Shown here one piece after another: positions 53,805 through 64,000 of a stretch of DNA of 64,000 bases. The notes under the pieces were generated by a model. The model ran no database searches. It had not been told where the DNA came from and worked only from the letters and a program-made list of their open reading frames with translations. The DNA comes from Actinomyces procaprae (GTDB lineage Bacteria > Actinomycetota > Actinomycetes > Actinomycetales > Actinomycetaceae), in contig NZ_CP039292.1 in the NCBI RefSeq assembly GCF_004798665.1, positions 3,348,001 through 3,412,000 on the forward strand, given 5' to 3'. The position numbers and the translations under genes are program-made. Position 1 is the first letter of the stretch. The number at the start of each line of letters is the position of its first letter.

Positions 53805-55660
53805 TTGGCGTCCTCGTCGTCAACGATCTCGTCGTCCACGACGTCGTCGTCCTCGGAGGAGGAGGACTGCGCCTGGGAGGCTCCGGCGTCGGCGGCCTGG
53901 GCGGCCTGCTCGGAGGCGTACAGGGCCTGGCCGATCTTCTGGGAGACCTCGTTCAGCTTCTCCTGCGCGGCCTTGACCGGCTCGATGTCAGTGCCCTCGA
54001 GGGCCTTCTTGAGCTCGTCGACGGCGGCGGACACCTCGGCGCTGACGTCCTGCGGCAGCTTGTCCTTGTTCTCCTTCAGGAGCTTCTCGATGGAGTAGAC
54101 CTGCTGCTCCGCCATGTTGCGGGTCTCGGCCTCCTCGCGGCGCTTCTTGTCCTCCTCGGCGTGGGCCTCGGCCTCCTTGACCATGCGGTCGATGTCCTCC
54201 TTGGGCAGGGCGGAGCCGCCGGAGATGGTCATCGACTGCTCCTTGCCGGTGCCGCGGTCCTTGGCGGACACGTGCACGATGCCGTTGGCGTCGATGTCGA
54301 AGGAGACCTCGATCTGCGGGATGCCGCGGGGGGCCGGGGCGATACCGGTCAGCTCGAAGGTGCCCAGGGGCTTGTTGTCGCGGGCGAACTCGCGCTCGCC
54401 CTGGTAGACCTGGATGAGCACCGACGGCTGGTTGTCCTCGGCGGTGGAGAAGACCTCGGAGCGCTGGGTCGGGATGGCCGTGTTGCGCTCGATCAGCTTG
54501 GTCATCACGCCGCCCTTGGTCTCGATACCGAGGCTGAGGGGGGTGACGTCGATGAGCAGCACGTCCTTGCGGTCACCCTGGATGACGCCGGCCTGCAGGG
54601 AGGCGCCGACGGCGACGACCTCATCGGGGTTGACGCCCTTGTTGGGCTCCTTGCCACCGGTCAGCTCACGCACGACGTCGGTGACGGCCGGCATACGGGT
54701 GGACCCGCCGACCAGGACCACGTGGTCGATCTCCGACAGGGAGACGCCGGCGTCCTTGATGACGTTGTGGAAGGGCACCTTGGTGCGCTCGAGCAGGTCC
54801 GCGGTCATCTCCTCGAACTGGGCGCGGGTGAGGCGCTCGTCGAGGTGGATGGGGCCGGCCTCGCTCATGGACAGGTACTGCAGGTTGATGTCGGTGCTCA
54901 GCGCGCTGGAGAGCTCCTTCTTGGCCTGCTCGGCGGCGTCCTTGAGGCGCTGCATGGCGATCTTGTCCTTGGACAGGTCCACGCCGGACTTATCCTTGAC
55001 CTGCTTGACCAGCCACTTGACGATGCGGGCGTCCCAGTCGTCGCCGCCCAGGCGGTTGTCGCCGTTGGTGGCGCGCACCTGGATGGTGGAGAAGCCGTCC
55101 TCGTCCTTGCCGACCTCCAGCAGGGAGACGTCGAAGGTGCCGCCACCCAGGTCGAAGACCAGGATGAGCTCATCCTCCTTGCCCTTGTCCAGGCCGTAGG
55201 CGAGGGCCGCGGCGGTGGGCTCGTTGACGATGCGGTCCACGGTGAGGCCCGCGATGGTGCCGGCCTCCTTGGTGGCCTGGCGCTCGGCGTCGTTGAAGTA
55301 GGCGGGGACGGTGATGACGGCGTTGGTGACGCTCTCACCCAGGTAGGCCTCGGCGTCGGCCTTCAGCTTGGCCAGGATGCGGGCGCTGATCTCCTGGGCG
55401 GTGTACTTCTTGCCGTCGATGTCGACGGTCCAGTCGGTGCCCATGTGCCGCTTGACGGAGGAGATGGTGCGCTCGACGTTCGTGACGGCCTGGCGCTTGG
55501 CGACCTCGCCGACCAGCACCTCACCGGACTTGGAGAAGGCGACGACGGACGGCGTGGTGCGCCCACCCTCCGCGTTCGGGATGATGGTGGGCTCGCCACC
55601 CTCGAGGACGGCGATGGCGGAGTTGGTGGTTCCGAGGTCGATGCCGACGGCACGTGCCAT
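53801..55660 (-). CDS. dnaK: Chaperone DnaK (Hsp70)
   Basis: 619 aa from [22 protein letters not shown]. Hsp70 signatures: [40 protein letters not shown]. The substrate-binding domain (about 360-480) includes [17 protein letters not shown]; the lid and an acidic C-terminal tail close the protein. ATG 55,660 has AAGGAG 8 bases upstream; a longer frame to 55,750 crosses the operator region. First gene of dnaK-grpE-dnaJ-hspR. Confidence 0.98.
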   Translation of the reverse strand: MARAVGIDLGTTNSAIAVLEGGEPTIIPNAEGGRTTPSVVAFSKSGEVLVGEVAKRQAVTNVERTISSVKRHMGTDWTVDIDGKKYTAQEISARILAKLKADAEAYLGESVTNAVITVPAYFNDAERQATKEAGTIAGLTVDRIVNEPTAAALAYGLDKGKEDELILVFDLGGGTFDVSLLEVGKDEDGFSTIQVRATNGDNRLGGDDWDARIVKWLVKQVKDKSGVDLSKDKIAMQRLKDAAEQAKKELSSALSTDINLQYLSMSEAGPIHLDERLTRAQFEEMTADLLERTKVPFHNVIKDAGVSLSEIDHVVLVGGSTRMPAVTDVVRELTGGKEPNKGVNPDEVVAVGASLQAGVIQGDRKDVLLIDVTPLSLGIETKGGVMTKLIERNTAIPTQRSEVFSTAEDNQPSVLIQVYQGEREFARDNKPLGTFELTGIAPAPRGIPQIEVSFDIDANGIVHVSAKDRGTGKEQSMTISGGSALPKEDIDRMVKEAEAHAEEDKKRREEAETRNMAEQQVYSIEKLLKENKDKLPQDVSAEVSAAVDELKKALEGTDIEPVKAAQEKLNEVSQKIGQALYASEQAAQAADAGASQAQSSSSEDDDVVDDEIVDDEDAK

Positions 55661-55690
55661 GGGTGCTCCTTGATGTCTCGTAGTGTTGAA

Positions 55691-55774
55691 GTTGAGCGGT
55701 ATGCACTCAGGATTGCGGTTGAGCGCGGTCTTGTCAACTCCACGCGCCACAACCTTGAGTCTGATGCACTCAAC
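55691..55774. promoter_or_regulatory. Two HAIR-like HspR operators of the dnaK operon
   Basis: Site near the gene: GTTGAGC-N7-ACTCAGG (55,691-55,711, 31-51 bp from ATG). Distal site: CTTGAGT-N7-ACTCAAC (55,754-55,774, one mismatch to the consensus CTTGAGT-N7-ACTCAAG). These fit HspR autoregulation of the operon. Confidence 0.85.
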
Positions 55775-55834
55775 CTTGAGCGGGGCGGTTCTATTCCGCG
55801 GCGCCCATGACCCGGATTACACCCCTCCCCCTCG

Positions 55835-55899
55835 CCGAGATCGGTAGATCTTACGTACCGAGGTTGGTAGAAGTTACGTACCGAGGTCGGTAGATATTG
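55835..55899. repeat. Triple 23-bp repeat, copy F
   Basis: Units CCGAGATCGGTAGATCTTACG(TA) at 55,835, CCGAGGTTGGTAGAAGTTACG(TA) at 55,858, and short CCGAGGTCGGTAGATATTG at 55,881. Same order and 3' ending as copy C at 25,615, in the same orientation on the + strand. Confidence 0.9.
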
Positions 55900-56020
55900 C
55901 CGCACGCCATGCCGACCACCACTCCCACGCCACCACCCGCCAACCCAACACCCTCCCAGACACCAAGACCCCCATGTCAGCACGATCCACCTCTTGACAC
56001 GCCACCCGAACCGGCGCACC

Positions 56021-56052
56021 ATATCGATTATCGAGCGATCGATATTCGATAT
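56021..56052. promoter_or_regulatory. 32-bp AT-rich palindrome, candidate operator for the XRE regulator
   Basis: ATATCGA...TCGATAT outer arms with an inner near-palindrome ATCGAGCGATCGAT; 28 of 32 positions are self-complementary. A TTGACA lies at 55,994-55,999. It is unusually AT-rich for this genome. It precedes the DUF2975-XRE pair by about 40 bp. Confidence 0.6.
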
Positions 56053-56093
56053 GCCGCGCGCATCCGCACCGGCAGCCGGAACCGAGGACCACC

Positions 56094-56837
56094 ATGAGCA
56101 ACGCCGCCACGACCAGCAGCCCGTCCCCTAGCAGCCCGTCCCCAACCCACCGCCTCCGCTCAGCCATCGCCAATGCCTCCGCAGAGCGGGAGAACCCATG
56201 GGGCGTTCCCGGACGGATCTCAACCGTGTGCCTTCTAGGCTTCGTCGCACTCATGACCCTCGCCGAGCCATCCATAGCCCTTCTGGGCATCGTGCGCCAC
56301 GGCTTCCTGCGCGCATCCGTCATCGCCACGCCCGGACCGATCGATCTCGACGGCGAATACACGGGCGTCCTTGAGGACACCGGCGTCGAGCGCACCATCC
56401 TCTACGGCTACCACCGCCCGCCCGGCTGGGCCTTGGCGCTCGAAGCCACCCTCATCGTCGCATACGCCGCACTCGTGGTCACCATGCTGATCCTCTTCGC
56501 CAAGACAATCGCCCCGACCAGCCCATACTGGCAGGGCGACGGCGACCCCTGGGAGCGGATACGACGCAACGCCCGCCATCTGCGCTGGACGGTTTTCGCC
56601 GCCGTCGGCATCTACGCGCTGTTCGGGGAGGTGATCCCGGGACTCCTCTCCCCATCCGACGACGCCATCAGCCAGCTGCATGTAGGCGGATTCTGGGAAG
56701 GACTGCCCTTCACCATGCTGGTCGGAGTCTGGACCCTGACCTACTTCACCGATGCGCTCCATCGCCTATCCCGGCGCACCACCGCACTCGCCGTCGAGAA
56801 TGCCGATCTGCGCGAGGAAACGGAGGGCCTCGTATGA
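56094..56837 (+). CDS. DUF2975-like membrane protein
   Basis: 247 aa with four hydrophobic segments: VCLLGFVALMTLAEPSIALLGIV, LEATLIVAYAALVVTMLILF, LRWTVFAAVGIYALFGEVIPGLL and TMLVGVWTLTYFTDALHRLSRR. The last segment ends in a charged helix (NADLREETEGLV). This layout, followed directly by a small XRE regulator (ATGA overlap), is the usual DUF2975/YozG-like pair. Role unknown; possibly a membrane sensor for the regulator. Confidence 0.72.
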   Translation: MSNAATTSSPSPSSPSPTHRLRSAIANASAERENPWGVPGRISTVCLLGFVALMTLAEPSIALLGIVRHGFLRASVIATPGPIDLDGEYTGVLEDTGVERTILYGYHRPPGWALALEATLIVAYAALVVTMLILFAKTIAPTSPYWQGDGDPWERIRRNARHLRWTVFAAVGIYALFGEVIPGLLSPSDDAISQLHVGGFWEGLPFTMLVGVWTLTYFTDALHRLSRRTTALAVENADLREETEGLV

Positions 56838-57058
56838 GCGCGAGCGGTCAGGCCCGCGTGGTCTGCCACCTGGACCGCCTCCTGGAGCAGCGCGGCCTTA
56901 CGCTCGCAGCGCTGTCCGACCGAGTGGGCGTGACGGTGGCGAACCTGTCCGTACTGAAGAACGGGCGGGCCAAGGCCATCCGCTTCACCACCCTCACGGC
57001 GCTGTGCGACGCGCTCGACTGCACAGTTGGCGAACTACTGGAGGTGACCGACGCCTAG
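56834..57058 (+). CDS. Small XRE-family regulator (YozG-like)
   Basis: 74 aa, one HTH domain: LDRLLEQRGLTLAALSDRVGVTVANLSVLKNGRAKAIRFTTLTALCDALDCTVGELLE. It overlaps the DUF2975 gene by ATGA. It probably binds the AT-rich palindrome at 56,021 and represses its own operon (inference from context). Confidence 0.88.
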   Translation: MSASGQARVVCHLDRLLEQRGLTLAALSDRVGVTVANLSVLKNGRAKAIRFTTLTALCDALDCTVGELLEVTDA

Positions 57059-57475
57059 GCCGTGTCGCGAAAGTCGTTTGTGGTGGCGGGTCGGTGCCGA
57101 CGATATGGGTACCTCCGGGCGGGCAGGCCTGTGTGCTCGGTGAGGATCGTTGTGCGCGGTCAGGCGCCACGGCGTTCCCACGCCGCCCTGGTTGGACCGC
57201 TCACGCCCCGATGGACCGCTCACGCCCCGTTGGACCGCTCACGCCCCGTTGGACCGCTGTAGCCAGTGGCTAGGGCGGTCCAACGGGGGCACAGGGGTCC
57301 AACGGGAGGACGGCGGTCCAACGGGGGAAACAGGGCTCCCGCCGCCAGGGACACGACCCACACCGAGCAGTACAAAAGACGGTCAAACGACTGCGTGACG
57401 TCGGGCAGGCAACGGGGTTAGGCTGACATATGTAGTGCAGGTCACTTTCCCTTCCATCTCGATGAGGAGATCCCT
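57059..57475. other. 417-bp gene-free interval with array G
   Basis: Array G occupies 57,192-57,328. The MFS gene's promoter should lie in 57,330-57,470, where no clear -35/-10 was identified. Confidence 0.5.
57192..57328. repeat. Mirrored 19-bp array G
   Basis: Forward units TTGGACCGCTCACGCCCCG begin at 57,192, 57,211 (A for T), 57,230 and 57,249 (partial), exactly 19 bp apart. Inverted units containing GGTCCAACGGG begin at 57,276, 57,295 and 57,314, again 19 bp apart. The forward half is almost invariant; the inverted half keeps the core and varies in between. Non-coding by codon pattern. Confidence 0.92.
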
Positions 57476-58792
57476 ATGGCCCAGCCACCAACCTCAGAAA
57501 CCTTCTCGATCAGGGGACGCGCCACCCAGGAGGAAATCGACGCCTTCTTCGCGCCACCCACAAAGCAAGTGGGGCCGCTGTTCATCGTCTCCTACCTGGC
57601 CGCCCAGCTCTTCTTCTTCGTCGCCCTCATGGGGCCTGCGATCGTGTCGATCCAGAACAAGGCCATGCTCATGTTCCCGGACGACACAGCGGCACAGGCC
57701 AACGCCGTCTCCCAGATCGCCGGTCTGGGGGCCCTGGGCGCGGTCTTCGCCAACGTCATCTTCGGGCAGGTCTCCGACCGCACCATGTGGCGCTGGGGAC
57801 GGCGCCGCCCCTGGCTGGTAATCGGCATCCTCGGCATGACCGTCGGCCTGGTGATCATGGGCCTGACCAACACGGTACCGGCGGTCGCCGTCGGCTGGCT
57901 CATCGCTCAGATCGGCGCCAACGCCGCCCTGGCGCCCTTCGTCGCCGTACTATCCGATCAGGTGCCGGAGTTCCAGCGCGCCCGTATCAGCTCCATGATC
58001 TCCATCGCCCAGAACCTGGCCATCCTGATCGCCACTTACCTGTCGAACGGGCTGAAGGACAATCTTGCACTCCTGTATATCGCCCCGGCCATTCCGGCCA
58101 TCCTGGTCATGACCTGGTTCGCCTTCGTCCTGCCGGACAAGCAGCTGACTATTAAGCCGCCGCGACTCGACCTGGTCGGCCTGCTCAAGACCTTCTGGGT
58201 GAACCCATTGAAGTACCCCGACTACGGTCTCGCCTGGGCCGGACGCTTCCTCATCACCCTGTGCTCCTTCTCCTTCACCACCTACCGCCTCATGTACCTG
58301 GTCAACCGGGTCGGCCTCACGAGGGACGAAGGACTCAGCGCCCAGGCTACTTCAGTGCTCATCTACACGATTGCTCTCATGGCGGCGAGCTTCGTCGGCG
58401 GGCAGTTGTCCGACCGGCTCCACCGTCGCAAGGCCTTCGTATTCGCTGCCTCCGCACTATTCGGTATCGGCGTGCTCATGCTCGCACACACCACCACGGT
58501 GTCCGGTTTCTACATGGTGGAGGCCGTCATGGGCCTCGCCTACGGCATCTACATCTCCGTGGACCTGGCCCTGGTGGTGGATGTCCTGCCCAACCCGGAC
58601 AACGCCGGCAAGGACCTGGGTGTGTTCAACATCGCCAACGCGCTGCCGCAGTCGCTCGCCCCGTACATGGCTCCGTTCTTCCTGGGCATCGGCTCACCGG
58701 AGAAGATGAACTACTCGGCGCTGTGCTACTTCGCCGGCATCTGCGCCATCATCGGCGGTGTACTGGCCATCTTCATCAAGAAGGTGAAATAG
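57476..58792 (+). CDS. MFS transporter
   Basis: 438 aa, 12 predicted membrane helices. GQVSDRTMWRWGRRRPWLVIG is the loop 2-3 signature of the major facilitator superfamily (GPH/MFS sugar-symporter-like), with SFVGGQLSDRLHRRKAFVF as its C-terminal counterpart. The N-terminus (to about 35) is cytoplasmic. ATG 57,476 has GAGGAG 8 bases upstream. Substrate unknown. An IS nest begins immediately downstream. Confidence 0.9.
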   Translation: MAQPPTSETFSIRGRATQEEIDAFFAPPTKQVGPLFIVSYLAAQLFFFVALMGPAIVSIQNKAMLMFPDDTAAQANAVSQIAGLGALGAVFANVIFGQVSDRTMWRWGRRRPWLVIGILGMTVGLVIMGLTNTVPAVAVGWLIAQIGANAALAPFVAVLSDQVPEFQRARISSMISIAQNLAILIATYLSNGLKDNLALLYIAPAIPAILVMTWFAFVLPDKQLTIKPPRLDLVGLLKTFWVNPLKYPDYGLAWAGRFLITLCSFSFTTYRLMYLVNRVGLTRDEGLSAQATSVLIYTIALMAASFVGGQLSDRLHRRKAFVFAASALFGIGVLMLAHTTTVSGFYMVEAVMGLAYGIYISVDLALVVDVLPNPDNAGKDLGVFNIANALPQSLAPYMAPFFLGIGSPEKMNYSALCYFAGICAIIGGVLAIFIKKVK

Positions 58793-58852
58793 TAGCAACT
58801 AGTGTCGTGTGTCGTTAGTTCTTGGACGGTTGTTTGGGTGGGATGAAGGGGC

Positions 58853-59311
58853 ATGGTTAATCGTCCTGCTCCTGGTCTGGCGCTGCGCGAGGGTGATCGT
58901 GGTGACCTGGAGGGGCTGGTGCGTTCGCGCAGTGCGCGGGCGGGACTGGTGCGGCGGGCGCGGATTGCGCTTCTTGCGGCGGACGGGTTGTCCAACACCG
59001 AGATCGCCCGGAGGGCGGGTGCCTCGCGCACGACGGTGGTCGAGTGGCGGGATCGCTACCAGCGCCTGGGCGTGGACGGCCTGGAGGATGCCGCGCGCCC
59101 GGGCCGGCCCCGCAAGGTGGACCACGCCGCGATCGTGACCGCCACGCTGACCCCGCCGCCGAAGTCGTTGGGGGTCACGCACTGGTCCACCCGGCTGCTG
59201 ACCGCCCGGCTAGGCGTGTCGGCGGCGACGGTGGCCAGGGCCTGGAGGGCCTACGGGATCAAGCCGTGGCGGGAGCAGTCCTTCCGGTTCTCCACCGATC
59301 CGGAGCTGGTC
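58853..59311 (+). pseudogene. IS630-family transposase, N-terminal fragment
   Basis: About 150 residues with the IS630 helix-turn-helix part: ARIALLAADGLSNTEIARRAGASRTTVVEWRDRY, then LTPPPKSLGVTHWSTRLLTARLGVSAATVARAWRAYGIKPW and FSTDPELV. The DDE catalytic half is missing: the ISAs1 element starts right after the codons for ELV. No right half is found beyond the ISAs1 copy. Confidence 0.85.
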
Positions 59312-60658
59312 CAGGGGGTCGGCAGAGTTGTTGGCTGGGTGGTGGGTTGTTAGGGGTTTTCGGCGTGTTGGCGGGGGTGCGGCGCGACTCTCCGGTGACG
59401 ATAGGTGGTGCAAACAAAACCGCCACTGCTGAGCGGTCGTGCCGCTGTGCCATCATTCCCCACCACGCCCTTGTCGCGCCAGCCCCTGACCGGGGTGTTC
59501 GCCACTGTCCCGGACCCCCGCCGCCGGCGCGGGGTTCGCCACCGCCTGGATGTGGTGCTGGCTTTGGCGGCGGTGGGGGTTCTGGCCGGGTGCCGGACCC
59601 TGCTGGCGATCTGGGAGCACGCCCGCGACCTCGAACCCCGAGAGCTGGCCGAACTCGGCATGGACAAGGACCGGCCGCTGCCGTCGGAGTCCACGATCCG
59701 CCGCGCCCTGGCGGGCCTGGACGCCGACGACTACCGACGCCAGGGTGGCGTCGTGGGTGCTCACCCGCACCGGCACCATAGGCGGCAGGCGGGTGATCGC
59801 GGTGGATGGCAAGACCATGCGCGGCGCCAAACCCAAGAACAACAACAGCAGCGGAAACGCCGATGATGGCGGCGGTGATGGTGGCGGCGGCGCGCCGCAC
59901 CTGCTGGCGGCCCTTGACCAGGGCACCGGGGCGGTGGTGGCTCAGCAGCGCGTGGCCGGCAAGACCAGTGAGATACCCGCCCTAAGAGACCTGCTGGCGC
60001 CCCATGACCTTACCGGCGCCGTGGTCACTGCTGACGCCCTGCACACCCAGACCGCCACAGCACAGTGGATCACCTCCCACGGCGCCGACTACCTGCTGAC
60101 CGTCAAGAACAACCAGCCCAGTCTGCGAGCGAGGCTGAAGGCCCTGCCCTGGGCCGACATCCCCGCAGTGTCTGGCGTGGACACCTCCCACGGGCGGCGG
60201 GTGCGCCGCACCATCAAAGCCGTACAAGCACCCAAGTGGGTCGAGTTTCCCGGCGCCGCCCAAGTGCTACAGGTGCGCCGGACCCGCACCACCCGCACCC
60301 GTACCGGCACCACCAAGCGCTCCACCGAGGTCGTCTACCTCATCTGCTCTGTTCCGATGCAGGACGCCCCGCCCGAGCAGGTGGCCGCCTGGACCCGCGG
60401 GCACTGGGGCATAGAGAACCGCGTCCACTGGATACGGGACGTCACCTATGACCAGGGGACCGCCACCAGCTGCGTGCCGGCTCCGGACCCCAGGTGATGG
60501 CCACCCTGAGGAACCTGGCCATCAGCCTCATCCGCACCACCTACGACAACCCCACCACCAGCATCGCCTCAGCCAACCGCGCCATGACACGCAAACCCAC
60601 CAAAGCCATCAAACTCCTAACAACACCCTAACCACCAAACGACTTTGCCGAGCCCCTG
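59312..60658. mobile_element. ISAs1-family element, defective
   Basis: Ends: CAGGGGGTCGGCAGAGTTGT at 59,312 and, read inward from 60,658, CAGGGGCTCGGCAAAGTCGT. The terminal repeats are similar (three mismatches in 20). No target duplication is visible, so one flank has been rearranged. It interrupts the IS630 fragment on the left and abuts an ISL3 fragment on the right. Confidence 0.8.
59405..60631 (+). pseudogene. ISAs1-family transposase with two frameshifts
   Basis: Frame 1 (from 59,405): FATVPDPRRRRGVRHRLDVVLALA and ESTIRRALAGLDADDY. Frame 2: ARVASWVLTRTG, GRRVIAVDGKTMRGAK (catalytic Asp), VVTADALHTQTATAQWI, GADYLLTVKNNQPSL and GHWGIENRVHWIRDVTYD. Frame 3: GSGPQVMATLRNLAISLIR and the C-terminus. 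The shifts are at about 59,734 (one extra C in CTACCGACG) and about 60,453 (GGGG run). The DDE core is in one frame, but full-length protein would not be made. Confidence 0.88.
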
Positions 60659-60775
60659 GCCGACGTGGATGAGGCTGCGGATGGTGTAGGTGGTCAGGTT
60701 TCGGAAGCCGAGGGCGATGCCGCGTAGGTGTTCCAGGCGCCCGTTGGTGTTCTCGGTGGGGCCGTTGGAGTGAAC
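60659..60775 (-). pseudogene. ISL3 transposase, C-terminal fragment
   Basis: Minus-strand reading HSNGPTENTNGRLEHLRGIA, then LGFRNLTTYTIRSLIHVG, the conserved C-terminal part of ISL3-family transposases. Cut on the right by the IS3 end and on the left by ISAs1. Confidence 0.85.
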
Positions 60776-62336
<1,561 letters not shown>

Positions 62337-62399
62337 GTCAAGCCCCGGGTTTCGTAGAGGCTGTTTTATCTGGCGCCGGTGGTTGCCGGCTGGGGTTGG

Positions 62400-63420
62400 T
62401 TGGTGGTCTGCTCGCCGACGTCCATGGTCTCGGTCTCGGCCTCGGCGATGGTGTCGGTGTCGCCGATGGCGGTGGTGTCGGTGTCGTCTGGTGGGGTGTA
62501 GGCCTGCTCGTGCTCGATCGGGGCGTGCATGCCTATGGCGGAGTGAGGCCGGACGGTGCCCGACCAGTTGCGCCCACTCAGCGGTAGCGAACTCCACGTC
62601 ATCGATGCCCTCCCAGGGCCCGTGCTCATCCAAGTACTTGTGGTTGCGGATCAGCTCCGCCTTGTACAGCGAGTTCAGGGCCTCGGCCAGCGCGTTATCG
62701 TAGGAATCGCCCTTGGAACCCACCGAGGCCACCGCATCACAGTCCGAGGGGGCCTGCCCGTAACGGATCGCCCGGTACTGCACTACCCGGTCGGAGTGGT
62801 GAATCAGCCCCTTCAGGTCCGCGCCCTCGCGCTGGCGCTGCCAGATACCCATGCGTAGGGCGTCCAGGGCAAGGTCGGTGTACAGGCTGGTGGAGGTCTG
62901 CCAGCCGATGATCCGGCGGGAGTAGACGTCGGTGACGAAAGCGACGTACACCCAGCCGGACAGGGTGCGCACGTAGGTTATGTCCGCCACCCACAACTCG
63001 TTCGGCCTGAACGCGCTGAAGTGTCTTTTGACCAGGTCCGCGGGGCACTGCTCCTTCGGTGCCGACCGGGTCGTCCTGGGCGATTTGGCGCGGCGGATGC
63101 CGTGCAGGCCCATGTCCCGCATCAGACGCTCCACGGTGCAGCGGGCCACATGCCCCAGGCCGTGCCGGGCGGAGGCCTCGGGTCGGTTGAGCATGGCGTG
63201 CATCTTGCGGGCCCCAAGTACGCAGTAGTTGTTCTCATGCACCCGCCCGATCTCGGCCTTCAGAGCCTGGTCGCGTCTACTCCTTGCCGATGGAGGACGG
63301 GACTTGCGGGCCCGGTAGGCGGAAGGGGCGATCTTGACACCGGCGCTAGTAAGCGCCTGGCAGATCGGCTCGACCCCAAGGTCCGCCTTGTTGTCATCAA
63401 TGAATGAATCGATGACCTCT
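62400..63420 (-). pseudogene. IS3 OrfB transposase, C-terminus frameshifted
   Basis: The frame opens near orfA's end (FIDDNKADLGVEPICQALTS, RVHENNYCVLGARKMHAMLN) and contains the rve integrase core: [14 protein letters not shown] (Asp), KGLIHHSDRVVQYRAIRYG (Asp) and KGDSYDNALAEALNSLYKAEL (Glu). Near 62,575 the frame breaks: EFATAEW continues as VRPHSAIGMHAPIEHEQAY in another frame, followed by an unusual acidic Thr/Asp/Glu tail. The catalytic residues are intact. Normally OrfAB is made by programmed -1 frameshifting. Confidence 0.8.
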
Positions 63421-63733
63421 ACCGGCGGTCGAGCTCCGCCTGGGCGAAATACGCGCTCGCCTTGCGCAGGATCTCATTAGCCCGCCTCAGCTCGCGTACT
63501 TCCTTCTCCAGCTGCCGGATCCGCTCGGCATCGGATGTGGTGGTTCCCGGGCGGGCGCCTGCGTCGATCTCGGCCTTCTTGACCCAGGTGCGCAGCGCCT
63601 CGGGGTGGACACCCAGTTCATCGGCGATCCTGCGGATCGCTCCCTTAGACCTCTCCGGGTCCCTACGGGCCTCCACAGCCATCCTGGTAGCCCGCTCCCG
63701 CAGCTCCTCGGGGTACTTCCTTTGTGCACTCAT
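63419..63733 (-). CDS. IS3-family OrfA
   Basis: 104 aa, intact. Helix-turn-helix (KGAIRRIADELGVHPEALRTWVKKAEID), then a leucine-zipper-like coiled coil (ERIRQLEKEVRELRRANEILRKASAYFAQAELD). It binds IS ends and joins OrfB in the transposase. ATG 63,733 lies just inside the IS end. Confidence 0.9.
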   Translation of the reverse strand: MSAQRKYPEELRERATRMAVEARRDPERSKGAIRRIADELGVHPEALRTWVKKAEIDAGARPGTTTSDAERIRQLEKEVRELRRANEILRKASAYFAQAELDRR

Positions 63734-63785
63734 GACAGTGATCCTTCCGTGTGTTCACTGCCTCCATCAAACCCGGTGCAGTTCA

Positions 63786-64000
63786 CATGCCCGTGCAGCC
63801 GAGACGGATCCGTCCGGTCGCGCACGGGTGTCAGGTCAATGATGACGGTGACATACCTGTCGCCCTTGCGGGTGTGCCGCCAGATATGCTCGTCCACCCC
63901 GATGACCTCCACGCCTTTCAGACGTCCAGGATCATTGATCAAGCGGTCCTTGGCCCGCTCCAGGATGGCGTCGCCCTCAGTGTGCCATGACACCCCCCAG
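63786..64000 (-). pseudogene. ISL3 transposase, middle fragment (continues right)
   Basis: Minus-strand reading SWHTEGDAILERAKDRLIND, then GVEVIGVDEHIWRHTRKGDRYVTVIIDLTP (first catalytic Asp in VDEH) and SRLHGH, where the IS3 end cuts it. Its missing C-terminus may be the fragment at 60,659, which has the same strand and abuts the same IS3 end. Confidence 0.85.

Larger units (their letters stand above)
55661..56093. other. 433-bp intergenic control region between dnaK and the DUF2975 gene
   Basis: Holds two HAIR-like sites (55,691-55,774), the triple 23-bp repeat F (55,835-55,899) and a palindrome at 56,021-56,052. No gene is seen in the gap. Confidence 0.6.

Noticed and set aside
57192..57328. 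CRISPR or tandem rRNA-type repeat
   Set aside because: No variable spacers of constant length, no cas genes, and the unit inverts midway.
59312..60658. Target-site duplication around the ISAs1 element
   Set aside because: Flanks GAGCTGGT and GCCGACGT do not match; the right flank is another IS fragment.

Overview
The window is high-GC chromosomal DNA from a Gram-positive actinobacterium. The gene set fits Actinomyces or another member of the Actinomycetaceae best: an HspR-controlled dnaK-grpE-dnaJ-hspR operon, an ispF-cysS-rlmB cluster, a DUF4032 kinase-like gene, a sortase-anchored (LAxTG) fructan hydrolase, a mannose-family PTS, a serpin and a DUF222/HNH gene. This assignment is inferred from gene content and base composition. 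No 16S gene lies in the window.

Region 1 (1-7,676) is the early and immunity end of a prophage. Leftward from a divergent control region at 6,500-6,603 (three related operator palindromes) run a Cro-like gene, a protein with 17 perfect-length 24-bp repeats, a BRO/KilAC antirepressor, an excisionase-like protein, a RecT/Bet annealase, a cytosine methyltransferase, a RusA resolvase and small genes. Most are joined by 4-bp ATGA overlaps. Rightward run the CI-like repressor and an ImmA-like metallopeptidase. The prophage stops at the 3' end of tRNA-Thr(UGU); no integrase lies between.

Region 2 (7.7-30.5 kb) is core chromosome: a DsbA-like thioredoxin protein, a Ser/Thr kinase split by an apparent one-base frameshift, an orphan sugar-ABC ATPase, a DUF4032 protein, an AGE-family sugar isomerase, a DUF222/HNH gene, rlmB-cysS-ispF, an RlmC-like methyltransferase, a serpin lipoprotein, a GNAT and two HAD phosphatases. 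Region 3 (30.6-38.7 kb) looks like a fructan-use locus: a four-gene mannose-family PTS, nadE, and a secreted, wall-anchored GH32 enzyme. The PTS operon and the GH32 gene share a CAAATCGTTT operator-like site. An intact IS (38,956-40,308, 8-bp target duplication) follows.

Region 4 (40.4-58.8 kb) holds a TetR regulator, clpB with a HAIR-like site, three tandem lipoproteins plus a decayed one, a 60-aa Rv0909-like protein, a prolyl oligopeptidase, two membrane proteins, the hspR-dnaJ-grpE-dnaK operon with two HAIR-like sites, a DUF2975/XRE pair with its own palindrome, and an MFS transporter. Region 5 (58.8-64 kb) is a nest of broken IS630, ISAs1, ISL3 and IS3 elements.

The most unusual signal is spread over the intergenic spaces. 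Several carry arrays of a short unit repeated every 19-23 bp. In five of them the unit flips orientation midway, so the transcript could fold into a long stepped hairpin. The unit sequence differs from place to place (near 15.7, 16.8, 30.5, 49.6 and 57.2 kb). A related non-mirrored 23-bp triplet occurs at 25.6 and 55.8 kb.
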